Part shown: positions 7,937-16,652 of the stretch, one piece after another
How positions within the stretch are numbered: position 1 is the stretch's first letter
Layout of the letters: each line of letters opens with the position of its first letter
Origin: Magnetococcales bacterium
Lineage (GTDB): Bacteria; Pseudomonadota; Magnetococcia; Magnetococcales; Magnetaquicoccaceae
Length of the DNA: 39,201 bases
Assembly: GCA_015232825.1 (NCBI GenBank)
Contig: JADFYY010000007.1
Span: 1-39,201 of the forward strand
Direction of reading: 5' to 3'
Made by a program: the position numbers and the translations under genes
The notes under the pieces: generated by a model
What the model was told of the DNA's origin: nothing
Database searches by the model: none
The model's input: the letters and a program-made list of their open reading frames with translations, nothing else

Positions 7937-10903
7937 CTATTCCATCTCTTTTTCAACAATTTCGGCCAGAAAGCCCCGGACTTCATTGATTACATCGAAC
8001 CATTCTTCTGGTTTTTGTTGACGAAACAAACGCATGGTTGGATACCATGGGCTATCCTCTCTGGATTCCAGCCAACGCCATTCGCAAGCAGAATGGAGCA
8101 GTGTCCAGACGGGTGTGCCGATGGCTCCAGCCAGATGCACGATGGCCGTGTCCGTGGAGATGAGTAGATCCAAATTCATTAGGGCCGCCGCTGTTTCAGA
8201 GAAATCGGTCAACTCTTCATCCAGAGAGATGATTTCATGCCGTTGCATCAGGAGATCCGTCAGTTGGGCAGCCGGTGGACCTTTTTGCAGGCTGTAAAAG
8301 GTGATATTCGGCACCAGGGTCAAAGGCAGCAGATCTTCTAATGTGCAGGCACGATTCCGGTTGACCGACGCATTCGGGTTGCCTGACCAAACAAGGCCAA
8401 CCCGCAGTCCACTCCTCGACCCCAGTCGTTGCGCCCAGGCTTGGACGCGCTCTGGCGTCGGGGTCAAATAGGGAGTCCGCCGGTTGGGAATCGTCTCAAG
8501 TGTGGTGCCAAAGAGATTGGGTAGACTTAATAGAGGAATATGGCGGTCATAATCGAAAGGAGGCGGTTGTTCATCGCCCAGTTTGCGTGCATAGACGAGG
8601 TCGGCTAGGTGTGAGTTGGTGAATAGCTCAACCAGTTCTGGGCGGCATTCCAGATGGACGATACCGCCTTTTTTGCGGATCAAGGGGGCATAACGTGCAA
8701 ACATAATGGCGTCGCCATAGCCTTGTTCAGTATAGACGTAGATGCGTTGCCCAAAAGGCGAGGAGCCGTCCCATCTGGGTACAGGACAGATGCGCGCGGT
8801 ATGGTTTGGTAGTTGAAAACGCCATTCGTACTCCTGCCACCCTTCCAGGAAACGACCGGTCTTTAAAAGGGAAGCCGCACATCCCATATGAACTTTTGCG
8901 GATTCTGGCTCACAGCGCAAGGCCTGTTGGAACTGGTCCATGGCCAGGAGATGATCGCCGTATTCCTGAAAGATTACCCCTAGGTTATAATAACCGGTGG
9001 TGAGGCTTGGATTCAGACGCACGGCGGTTATGTAGTATCCCGCCGCACTCCGGTGTTCTCCTTCGTTGAAAAGCAGATTTCCCAAGTTGATATGGGCTTC
9101 AGCCAAATCCGGTTTGAGTGCAATGGCGGTCAACAGGCTTTGCTTGGCCTCTTGGGTCCGTCCCAGCAAACCGAGAATCGATCCTTGATTGAAGTGATAA
9201 AAGGGTTGATTGGGATTGATGGCAATGGCTTTGCTTAGCAGGTTTTCCGCCAGATCATTACGGTTCATCGCGCTGGCACTGACTCCGAGGAGATAAAAGG
9301 CGTCGGCGTTTTCGGGATCTTGGTTGAGAATCTGTCGAACCAAGTCATTGACCTGAATATAATCTTTCTGTTGATAGCAGGTGAGTGCTTGAGCCAGCAG
9401 AGTGGGAATCGAAAGTAGAGGAGAAACGTCGTTCATGGCAATGGTTTCCAGTGTAGTGGTCATTTGCAGGATGGGTTCTGCCCAATGGTTGGGAATAACC
9501 TGACGAAATAGACGCATGGTGGTATACCAGGGAGTGGTATCTTGAGTGATGCCCCATCGCCAGTCTGGGGCGGTGGGAAGTAGGGTCCAAACCGGTTTTC
9601 CCAAAGCTCCTGCGAGATGGGCGGTGACCGTGTCGATGGTGATGATCAGATCCAGATGAGACATAACTGCAGCGGTTGTGGAAAAGGAGTTCAATTGCTC
9701 CCCAAGCGCGATGAGTTGCATGTTTGCCGGTGGGGTCAAGGCTTGTTGACCGGGTTCTCCTTTTTGCAGAGTGAAAAAAACCACACCAGGAACCTGTGCC
9801 AAAGGAGCCAGGTCTGCCAAGGTGCAGGAGCGACGCCGGAGGGGATCGTTTTGATGCAAGGGTTTGCCTTCCCAGATCAGGCCCACTTTAAATCCGGGAA
9901 CAGAGAGGGTTGAAAGCCAGCTCTTGGCCAGTTTTGGGTCTGGGGTCAGATAGCCGTCTGCAAACGGTATGTTTTCCATCGTGATGCCCAAGAGGGCAGG
10001 CAGAGAGAGCAAAGGGATGAAATAATCGATGGGTTCGGCAAAACGGATGTGATCCTGGACAAGATCCACGCCAGTCACGGTTTGAAAAAGGGTAACCATT
10101 GAAGTTGGAGCGGTCAGCAATACCCGGCCACTTTTTTGTTTGAGTCCAGCGGCAAAGCGGATGAATTGTACCATATCTCCAAAGCCCTGTTCTCCCAGAA
10201 TCAGGATGGTTTTTCCGGTCAATGGCTCCCCATGCCAGCGTGGGAGGTCAGGGGGGGAGGTTAATATGGTGGACGATTTTAATTGAAATCGCCATTCATA
10301 CTCTGCCCAACCGTGATCATAGGAGCCCATGATCAAATGGGTCATCGCCAGATTGACGTGGGCCGTGGCATTGTCTGGCTCTGCTTGGATGGCATTTTGA
10401 AAACAGATCAGGGCTTCCGGGAGTTGTTTTTTGGATTTTTGACACAGCCCAAGATTGATCCAGGCCTCCACAAAGTCGGGTTTTAACTGGGTGGCTTGGG
10501 CTAAGTGATGAATGGCTTCATCGACTTTCCCTTGATCCATGAAGATATCGCCTAAGTGAAAGTGGGCCTCTGGTTCATTGGGGTTGAGTTGCAGGGCTTC
10601 TTGTAATCGTTCCATGGCCGGGATGCGCATCCCTTTTTTCTTGAGCAGTACTCCCAGAGCCAGATGAAAGGCGGGTTCCATGGGTCGGATGATCAATGCT
10701 TGGCTAAAGGCCTCCATGGCCCCTTTGAGATCGCCCATTTCCTGTTGTACCACGCCCCAAAGATGGAGAATTTGGGGGGTAACAGAGGAGGAGTGCTGCC
10801 GCAATGGAGCCAACAAGGCACGCGCCTCTTCCCAGCGACTTTGCTGGATGAGGGATACCGTTGTGGCAATCGTTGCCTGGAGTGGGGAGGAGAGGTTGGT
10901 CAT
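7937..10903 (-). CDS. TPR protein with two GT9-like glycosyltransferase domains
   Basis: The protein has 988 residues built as two similar halves, each a block of TPR repeats followed by a glycosyltransferase domain. The first TPR block is roughly 15-195 (e.g. AHFHLGDIFMDQGKVDEAI), the second roughly 510-680 (e.g. AHINLGNLLFNEGEHRSA). Each is followed by a near-identical hinge (GWAEYEWRFQL; GWQEYEWRFQL) and a heptosyltransferase-like domain. Matching C-terminal motifs are DLIITIDTVTAHLAGALGKP in copy one and LLISTDTAIVHLAGAIGTP in copy two, followed by WTLL and SPWYPTMRLFRQ. Such proteins are associated with surface or flagellar glycan transfer; the acceptor is unknown. The ATG at 10903 overlaps the upstream TOPRIM gene stop (ATGA); an alternative ATG is 12 bp earlier at 10915. 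Confidence 0.85.
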   Translation of the reverse strand: MTNLSSPLQATIATTVSLIQQSRWEEARALLAPLRQHSSSVTPQILHLWGVVQQEMGDLKGAMEAFSQALIIRPMEPAFHLALGVLLKKKGMRIPAMERLQEALQLNPNEPEAHFHLGDIFMDQGKVDEAIHHLAQATQLKPDFVEAWINLGLCQKSKKQLPEALICFQNAIQAEPDNATAHVNLAMTHLIMGSYDHGWAEYEWRFQLKSSTILTSPPDLPRWHGEPLTGKTILILGEQGFGDMVQFIRFAAGLKQKSGRVLLTAPTSMVTLFQTVTGVDLVQDHIRFAEPIDYFIPLLSLPALLGITMENIPFADGYLTPDPKLAKSWLSTLSVPGFKVGLIWEGKPLHQNDPLRRRSCTLADLAPLAQVPGVVFFTLQKGEPGQQALTPPANMQLIALGEQLNSFSTTAAVMSHLDLIITIDTVTAHLAGALGKPVWTLLPTAPDWRWGITQDTTPWYTTMRLFRQVIPNHWAEPILQMTTTLETIAMNDVSPLLSIPTLLAQALTCYQQKDYIQVNDLVRQILNQDPENADAFYLLGVSASAMNRNDLAENLLSKAIAINPNQPFYHFNQGSILGLLGRTQEAKQSLLTAIALKPDLAEAHINLGNLLFNEGEHRSAAGYYITAVRLNPSLTTGYYNLGVIFQEYGDHLLAMDQFQQALRCEPESAKVHMGCAASLLKTGRFLEGWQEYEWRFQLPNHTARICPVPRWDGSSPFGQRIYVYTEQGYGDAIMFARYAPLIRKKGGIVHLECRPELVELFTNSHLADLVYARKLGDEQPPPFDYDRHIPLLSLPNLFGTTLETIPNRRTPYLTPTPERVQAWAQRLGSRSGLRVGLVWSGNPNASVNRNRACTLEDLLPLTLVPNITFYSLQKGPPAAQLTDLLMQRHEIISLDEELTDFSETAAALMNLDLLISTDTAIVHLAGAIGTPVWTLLHSACEWRWLESREDSPWYPTMRLFRQQKPEEWFDVINEVRGFLAEIVEKEME

Positions 10904-11583
10904 GGTGGGGGGCATGTTCCGCCAAGCCCACTCCAGATGTTCAGGAGTGTCTTGAAGCTGTCCAAGTGGTTTGTACTTTGGCAGCGTTGGGCGAGTGCGG
11001 TTAGATAATTTGGTTCATGGACGAGTCGAGGAAAATTTTTCGTATAAGATGTTTGATTTTCACGAAACATGGCTTGAAGATATTCTAGGTGAAATTTCGC
11101 AGTTGATCTGTTAAATCCATCGGGTTTTGGCATGGATTCAGGATCCAGATTTCTGACATCATAATGGTTCCACAGGGTGTGAAGCGGAGTCCCAGTGGTG
11201 GGTTGCTCTGGCATCATGTTTTGATTTCCAAGAAACCATGTTTCAATGCAACAGTTGGCAACGATGACCGAGAAGGGACAGGGACACTGGAGTTCCTGGA
11301 GTTGTGACGTTAGCTGATTACGTTTTATTTCCACGGAGTCATCATCCGCATCCACGCAGACGAACAGGTGATCAATGCAGGCGATAGAGCGAATATCCTG
11401 GAGTGTTTTATCAAGAAACCCTTTTGCAAAGGGATAGCCGTTGGATGAGAAAACAAAGAAATCATTTCCTTTTAGATCATCCATGTTCACTTGGTGTTGG
11501 ATTCCTGGAAAGACAAGTGCGGTCCATGCCTTGTAGACTTTTTTTTCAGTCTGTTCCCCTTCCACCAGAAAGTAAAAATTCAT
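10900..11583 (-). CDS. TOPRIM-like (DUF4276/RloB/AriB-type) nuclease candidate
   Basis: This 227-residue protein starts with NFYFLVEGEQTE, the first strand and acidic loop (Glu8, Glu10) of TOPRIM-like folds in RloB, DUF4276 and DUF4435 proteins. A second acidic cluster FVCVDADDD has Asp78, Asp80 and Asp82, matching the TOPRIM DxD. A third element, CCIETWFLG with Glu114, resembles the 'cfE.WlL' block of RloB. These residues would bind metal ions for nucleic acid cleavage. The gene begins inside the stop of an AAA ATPase gene (ATGA, 11580-11583), a layout seen in two-gene defence systems such as PARIS (AriA-AriB). The C-terminal half is not recognisable. A nuclease role is inferred from motifs and context only. 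Confidence 0.65.
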   Translation of the reverse strand: MNFYFLVEGEQTEKKVYKAWTALVFPGIQHQVNMDDLKGNDFFVFSSNGYPFAKGFLDKTLQDIRSIACIDHLFVCVDADDDSVEIKRNQLTSQLQELQCPCPFSVIVANCCIETWFLGNQNMMPEQPTTGTPLHTLWNHYDVRNLDPESMPKPDGFNRSTAKFHLEYLQAMFRENQTSYTKNFPRLVHEPNYLTALAQRCQSTNHLDSFKTLLNIWSGLGGTCPPP

Positions 11584-12662
11584 GAGATGCCCTCTTCATA
11601 TTCTGGTGAATTGATCAATTGTATAAATTGATCGTGCGCGGATTGGCTCTGCAAGGCCCGGACGTCAGTAGCATTTTTAACCCACACCTCACCGCCGCTT
11701 CTCATGACCAGTTTCCAATCTTTGTAGGGGATATTGTTGATGACGTAAGGGTGGTGACTGGTGAGAATAAATTGCACTTCATCGTTGCGTTCCTGCATGG
11801 CGTCAATAATATGGGGCAGACAATTGACTCCTAGGCCGTTTTCAATTTCATCGACCAGGAATACGGATCCTTTGGGAGCTAGGGCGAGTTCAAATAGAAA
11901 ACATAATGTGCGGAGCATTCCTGATGATATTCTGTAAGCGTGAATTGGAGTATTTACGCCAGTTTCATGGATGGTTAAGAAAATTGAAATTTTTTCTTGT
12001 GTTGCTCCTGATTTTGTTTCAATTTTTATTTCATTGACTGTTGCAAATATTTCAATAAATTTGTTCTGAATGCGATGAAAAGTTTCTTTATGTTGTTGCT
12101 GGATGATATATGCTTTCACAATGAGAGGTGTGTCGCTCTGTTTTTGCAGATCCTCAAATGAAATATCGTTCAAATCCTCATGAAGTTCATTGTTTTGCAT
12201 TTCATTGTTTATGCTAAAGATGAAGCTACGAAGATTTGAATAGAGTGGTAGAATGGTCTCTTCATCTTTTAATAATGTGATGGCACTATCTGTTTTATTC
12301 AGTTTTGGCAAGGGTTTATTATTAAAAATAAAAGTTTCATCTATCTGTTTGCGTGTAACCAGTTCGTTGCCATTCAGAGTGATAGTCTCTTCCTCAAAGA
12401 TTGGATTTTTATTCGTATTTTCAATACGTGTTTCCCATTGATAGATATGTTCATCTATGGACAGTTTTAATAGCCAAGAACATCCAGCAGCAGAATTCAA
12501 TAAATTTTGTGTGCCAGCACGGCTGACGATGTCTAATGCCTGAAGAATTCGTGTCTTTCCCACGCCAGAATGGCCCACAAGAAGATTAAAAGGACTAAAA
12601 TGCGTTTCTTGAAAACGCCAAGTATTGTCTTTATTCTCAAATCGAAACGAAATAATACTCAT
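11580..12662 (-). CDS. AAA_15/AAA_21-type (OLD/AriA-like) ATPase
   Basis: The ABC/SMC-related ATPase has 360 residues from the ATG at 12660-12662, which has GAGAGGG as ribosome site. An in-frame start 63 bp upstream lacks family similarity. Walker A is GHSGVGKT at 30-37 after FNLLVG. The ABC signature-like ISSGM is at 245-249, Walker B FLVDEIENGLG at 268-278, and the H-loop TSHHPYVI at 301-308. The middle (about 55-235) is an AT-rich, low-conservation insertion typical of OLD-like ATPases. It is followed by the TOPRIM-like gene with a 4-bp overlap. OLD-family and PARIS ATPases sense phage components and control a TOPRIM effector; this is the likely role here. Unrelated glycosylation genes lie on both sides. 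Confidence 0.85.
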   Translation of the reverse strand: MSIISFRFENKDNTWRFQETHFSPFNLLVGHSGVGKTRILQALDIVSRAGTQNLLNSAAGCSWLLKLSIDEHIYQWETRIENTNKNPIFEEETITLNGNELVTRKQIDETFIFNNKPLPKLNKTDSAITLLKDEETILPLYSNLRSFIFSINNEMQNNELHEDLNDISFEDLQKQSDTPLIVKAYIIQQQHKETFHRIQNKFIEIFATVNEIKIETKSGATQEKISIFLTIHETGVNTPIHAYRISSGMLRTLCFLFELALAPKGSVFLVDEIENGLGVNCLPHIIDAMQERNDEVQFILTSHHPYVINNIPYKDWKLVMRSGGEVWVKNATDVRALQSQSAHDQFIQLINSPEYEEGIS

Positions 12663-12688
12663 AATCCCTCTCCCCGCTTTGCAAACCA

Positions 12689-12701
12689 TCGGTCCGACCG
12701 A
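12689..12701. promoter_or_regulatory. operator-like dyad upstream of the AAA/TOPRIM pair
   Basis: TCGGTC-C-GACCGA is a perfect 13-bp dyad ending 26 bp before the ATPase start, in the 168-bp gap shared with the divergent MAF gene. It could be a repressor or activator site. There is no T-tract, so it is unlikely to be a terminator. No other copy was seen in the window. Confidence 0.3.
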
Positions 12702-12830
12702 CCACAAAAAAACAGCATGATTCAATATGCAAACATGAGGCCGAAAAGTGGTCTTGTGTTGAAATGGCCAGAAAATTGCTAGTTGACAGCAAAGAGTTTC
12801 GTCTCAAACACCCGATTGAAAGGGAAAGCC

Positions 12831-15320
12831 ATGCCGTACTCGACGAGTGATACCCAATTTGGTCCATTTCTCATGAACCGGTTCGGGGAGAGGTATCTGC
12901 CATCTGTGAACCAGGAGGCGTTTTCCAGGGTTGGATCGGGCAATTTGTTTCATCAGCAATTTGCTGAAACATTCACCAAGGAAGATTCTCTCTATTTGGT
13001 GGTTGGTACAGACTCCGGTTTGCTGGTGAACTGGATCCTCAATAAAAAACTACCCGAAGGGTCGCGCTGCCTGTTTCTGGAATTCCCGGATCTTATCCAA
13101 CGTCTTGACGAGGAGCGAATCCTCCCGGAAGAGTTGCCTCCGTGGATGGCCATCGTTTCCCATGAAGCGTGGCTGGAGGCCGCCGAAAAATTCTCGATCC
13201 GGGATTATGCCTATCTGGATCAAGTGTTTTTGCTGAAATCCCTGGCCGTCCTAGATGGCGTGCATGACGGTTATACCGGAATGTTCAATGCGTTGGAACG
13301 GGCATTGGGTCAGTTTCGTCTTCAAGTGGGACATGAACTCGGTAGCCGGATTTTTATGATGAAAGGGTTGGAAAATCTGGGGGAAAATCGGGTCTCAATC
13401 AATATCTTAAAAAATATCTTCAAGGGGTGTACCGCCATCTTGTTGGCGGGGGGGCCTTCGTTGCCTGAAAGCTTTGGTTGGCTTAGACAACACCGAGAGA
13501 GCTTGGTGATTCTGGCTGTGGCACGGGTGGCCGATTCGTTGCGTCGTGAAGGAATCGTCCCGGATTTTGTCTTTGCCATTGATCCTCATGATGTCATTTT
13601 TCATCAGAGCAAAGGGATGCTGTCACTTTGGCAAGATACGGTGCTGGTCAATATGTTTCACTTAAATCCATCTCTGCTCAGTCAATGGCAAGGGCAGAGC
13701 CTCTTTATGGGGGCTCTCTTTCCCTGGGAGAGTGCGTTAAATTCGATCTGTATTCAGTATCCAGGTATCACCGTGGGTCATCAGGCCTTGGGCGTGGCCA
13801 TTGATATGGGCTTTTCTCAAGTGGTGATGGCCGGGTTTGATCTCTGTTTTAGTCGCGAGGGTTTTACACACGTTGTCGGGAGTGTGGAACAGGAGATTGG
13901 ACCTTTTGTCGCACGAAGCGACCTGATGGTGGAAACCAATGGCGGCTGGATGGCGGAAACCAAATATGATTTTTTAAATGCCATTCCGAGTCTGGCGATA
14001 TTGGCAGAATATGCCTCTGAGCGGAACTGCCATCTGGTCAATCCGGCTGCTGGTGCGGCCAAAATTGCCGGGGTGAATCATCGGCCATGGGAGGAGGTTG
14101 TCCCGGAAAAGATGGAGAAACCGGCTAAAGAGGTAATCACTTCGCTTTTGCCTCAAGAGACCGAGGAGACCCGTCTTGCTCATTATCGGGCAGTGGAGAC
14201 CGAGTTGGTCACGATGCGTAAGCAGGTTGCCAAGGTCAAGGAGTTGGCTATCGAAGGGATTGCTTGTAACGATGGACTGTTCGGACGCAAGGGAAAACCA
14301 CCGCAATTTAAGTTCAAAAAGCGGATGGATGAGATTGAAGAGACCCTGGATGGAACACTTCTGCCTGTCAGTCGGTTGGTCAAAAAATGGGGCTTAGGGG
14401 GAATGCTCAAGCTGGGTCGGCCTGATAAAGAACGGGAGTGGAGCGACGCAGAGATTGAACAGGCTGGGCGAAAATATTATGAAATTTATCGTGATAATGC
14501 CGTTTCGTTGATTAAAATTTTGGATGAAGTGCGGCAGCGCATTGCATCCCGGCAAGAGGAGGAAAAACCTCGCCCCAATTACAGGTCTCTGTTGGCTCAA
14601 TGGAAAAAAGATGGACAGCCAGGACGGAGTCGGGTTTTTTTGCATCGCAGACAGATTGCCATAGAGGATCTTCCCCCCGCAATTGGAGCGGGTTTTGAGG
14701 CGTTGCTCCTCTCTTTTCAGGCACTCCTGGATCAAAAGGATAATGATTATAAGAGGTATCTTCTCTCCATACAAAGTTCTCCAATGGATGTTCGTGCCAA
14801 GGCTTCTGCTATGTTTCGCAATAAGGATCAAGAACGTTTGCGGCAGTTTTGTAAGGGGTTGGAGCAAAGTTCATTGGAGGAGAGGCATGAATATTGTCAT
14901 CTTGTTCGGGGTTATTTGGCGGAATTAGAGCAGCAGCCTGAGGTGGCGATTCGTCACTACCGGCAGGTGACTCACACGGTTTTACTGACGGAATCCTTGC
15001 AGAGGATCTTTACCGTGGCTTTGCAGGATCACGACCTGTTGACTGCATTGGCTGTTTCTAAGCGTTTGGCTCAATACTCTTATTTACATATTCCTTTTCA
15101 CGCCGAGCTTTTGCGCATCTCTGGGGAGAAGGAGAGTGCGGTGTCCATTTTTGAGGACTATCTCAAGGTGGTTCAAAAGGATTTCGTGACCATGATGAAA
15201 CTGGGCCGGTTATATTTGGAGCTTGGACGTATCGAGGATGCTAGGAATATTTTTGCCCGGATACTGGTCGAGGATCCAGACAATAAGGCGGCTCAGACCT
15301 TTTTGTCTGATCTGGATTGA
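12831..15320 (+). CDS. MAF/DUF115 family nonulosonic-acid (flagellin) glycosyltransferase
   Basis: Motility-associated factor (Maf) proteins carry a DUF115 (MptE-like) domain and transfer pseudaminic or legionaminic acid to flagellin. The ATG at 12831 follows AGGG at good spacing; an upstream in-frame TTG (12783) lacks support. Of 829 residues, the N-terminal part (about 40-180) contains LYLVVGTDSGLLVNWIL. The DUF115 core follows with TAILLAGGPSLPES, LVILAVARVADSLRREGI, PDFVFAIDPHD and VVMAGFDLCFSREGFTH. The C-terminal part is helical and ends in TPR-like repeats (DFVTMMKLGRLYLELGRIEDA). It opens a rightward run with legC, an acyltransferase and ptmE homologues, consistent with sugar transfer after synthesis. 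No flagellin gene is in the window. Confidence 0.88.
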   Translation: MPYSTSDTQFGPFLMNRFGERYLPSVNQEAFSRVGSGNLFHQQFAETFTKEDSLYLVVGTDSGLLVNWILNKKLPEGSRCLFLEFPDLIQRLDEERILPEELPPWMAIVSHEAWLEAAEKFSIRDYAYLDQVFLLKSLAVLDGVHDGYTGMFNALERALGQFRLQVGHELGSRIFMMKGLENLGENRVSINILKNIFKGCTAILLAGGPSLPESFGWLRQHRESLVILAVARVADSLRREGIVPDFVFAIDPHDVIFHQSKGMLSLWQDTVLVNMFHLNPSLLSQWQGQSLFMGALFPWESALNSICIQYPGITVGHQALGVAIDMGFSQVVMAGFDLCFSREGFTHVVGSVEQEIGPFVARSDLMVETNGGWMAETKYDFLNAIPSLAILAEYASERNCHLVNPAAGAAKIAGVNHRPWEEVVPEKMEKPAKEVITSLLPQETEETRLAHYRAVETELVTMRKQVAKVKELAIEGIACNDGLFGRKGKPPQFKFKKRMDEIEETLDGTLLPVSRLVKKWGLGGMLKLGRPDKEREWSDAEIEQAGRKYYEIYRDNAVSLIKILDEVRQRIASRQEEEKPRPNYRSLLAQWKKDGQPGRSRVFLHRRQIAIEDLPPAIGAGFEALLLSFQALLDQKDNDYKRYLLSIQSSPMDVRAKASAMFRNKDQERLRQFCKGLEQSSLEERHEYCHLVRGYLAELEQQPEVAIRHYRQVTHTVLLTESLQRIFTVALQDHDLLTALAVSKRLAQYSYLHIPFHAELLRISGEKESAVSIFEDYLKVVQKDFVTMMKLGRLYLELGRIEDARNIFARILVEDPDNKAAQTFLSDLD

Positions 15321-15372
15321 CCAAAGTAGGGGATGATGACAATTTTTGTCAATGTTTTGCTTCGGAGGTGTC

Positions 15373-16524
15373 ATGCAAAGGATTCTTTTGGCTGTGCCTG
15401 ATCTGACGGGCAACGAGGCGCGGTATCTTCGGGAGTGCGTGACTTCTAATTTTGTTTCGTCTGTGGGACCGTTTGTGGACCGTTTTGAGTCCATGGTTGC
15501 GGAGGCCAGTGGGGCTGGTGTGGCCGTGGCGGTCTCTTCTGGGACGTGCGGCTTGCATGTGGCTCTTTTGGCCTTGGGGGTTGGACCGGGCGATTTGGTG
15601 ATTGTTCCTTCCTTGACCTTTATCGCCAGTGCCAATGCCGTGGCCCATTGTGGGGCAACGCCATGGCTGGTGGATGTGGAAGCCGATAGTTGGAATCTCG
15701 ACCCTGTTGTGCTGGCCGATTGTTTGGCAAAAGAGACCCATTTGCGTGATAACGGTTTGGTTCATCGTGCTACAGGCAAGCGGGTGGCCGCGATTATGGC
15801 TGTGCATAGCCTTGGCTTGCCCGCGAACATGGAGGCTATTCTTGGCGTCGCTCGTCCTTTGGGCGTGCCAGTGATTGCCGATGCGGCGGCTGCTCTGGGA
15901 GCTTCGCATCAGGGGCGACTGGTGGGAGATTTGGGAGCGGATCTGTCGGTTTTCTCTTTCAATGGCAATAAGACCATCACCTGTGGCGGCGGGGGGGCTG
16001 TGGTGGGAAATGATGAGAAACTGCTCGGTTTGGTACGTCATCTCACGACCACGGCACGTCTGGGTAATGGGTATGATCATGACCGGGTGGGGTTTAATTA
16101 TCGTATGACCAATCTGCAGGCCGCAGTTGGTTGCGCCCAACTGGAGCGGTTAGAGCGATTGGTGGCAGCCAAACGTCGTATTCGTACTCGATATGACCAA
16201 GCCTTTGCGGATTTGCATCACCAGATTATGCCGTTTCCAAATCCGCCGGGAAGTGACGGGGCATGCTGGTTTTCTGGATGCGTGGTGCTATCAGCGGATC
16301 TGGAAAAGGTGGATCAATTGCGTGCGGGTCTGCAACAAGCCGGGATTGATGCCCGTCCTTTCTGGAAGCCCATCCATTTGCAACTCCCCTATCGGGATGC
16401 TCCAAAAACCTTGCAACCGGTTAGTGAACAGCTTTGGTCGCGTGTTGTGACCTTGCCGTGCGCTTCGGGGTTGACCCAAGAGGATCAGGATCGGGTCATT
16501 TTTGCAGTTCGCGCCTTGCTGTGA
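15373..16524 (+). CDS. legC: LegC-like PLP-dependent aminotransferase (DegT/DnrJ/EryC1/StrS)
   Basis: In the legionaminic-acid pathway LegC adds the 4-amino group to a 4-keto-6-deoxy nucleotide sugar. This 383-residue protein has the family N-terminus (LAVPDLTGNEARYLRECV), VSSGTCGLHVALLALGVG, VPSLTFIASANAV, the cofactor aspartate Asp170 (VIADAAAALG) and the PLP lysine Lys200 in SFNGNKTITCGGGG. That SFNGNK context is the LegC-subfamily form rather than the PseC or ArnB form. The ATG at 15373 is preceded by GGAGG with 5-nt spacing; earlier ATG and TTG codons overlap that ribosome site and are rejected. It lies 52 bp after the MAF gene and is followed by a NeuD-like acyltransferase gene. Confidence 0.88.
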   Translation: MQRILLAVPDLTGNEARYLRECVTSNFVSSVGPFVDRFESMVAEASGAGVAVAVSSGTCGLHVALLALGVGPGDLVIVPSLTFIASANAVAHCGATPWLVDVEADSWNLDPVVLADCLAKETHLRDNGLVHRATGKRVAAIMAVHSLGLPANMEAILGVARPLGVPVIADAAAALGASHQGRLVGDLGADLSVFSFNGNKTITCGGGGAVVGNDEKLLGLVRHLTTTARLGNGYDHDRVGFNYRMTNLQAAVGCAQLERLERLVAAKRRIRTRYDQAFADLHHQIMPFPNPPGSDGACWFSGCVVLSADLEKVDQLRAGLQQAGIDARPFWKPIHLQLPYRDAPKTLQPVSEQLWSRVVTLPCASGLTQEDQDRVIFAVRALL

Positions 16525-16576
16525 GGTCATTTTTGCGTGTACTTGATCTGTTCTGAATGTATTTTATTTTTATAGT

Positions 16577-16598
16577 ATTGTTATTTAACAATTTTTTT
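16577..16598 (+). terminator. weak AU-rich hairpin with T-run, possible attenuator
   Basis: ATTGTT (16577-16582) pairs with AACAAT (16587-16592), followed directly by TTTTTT, within the 128-bp gap between the legC-like and acyltransferase genes. The stem has only six mostly A-T pairs, so termination would be inefficient at best and may only reduce downstream expression. Confidence 0.2.
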
Positions 16599-16652
16599 AT
16601 AAAATTGTTCTGGCTTGTTTTTTGCAAAACAATATCCAAGGAGCCGTGGAAC

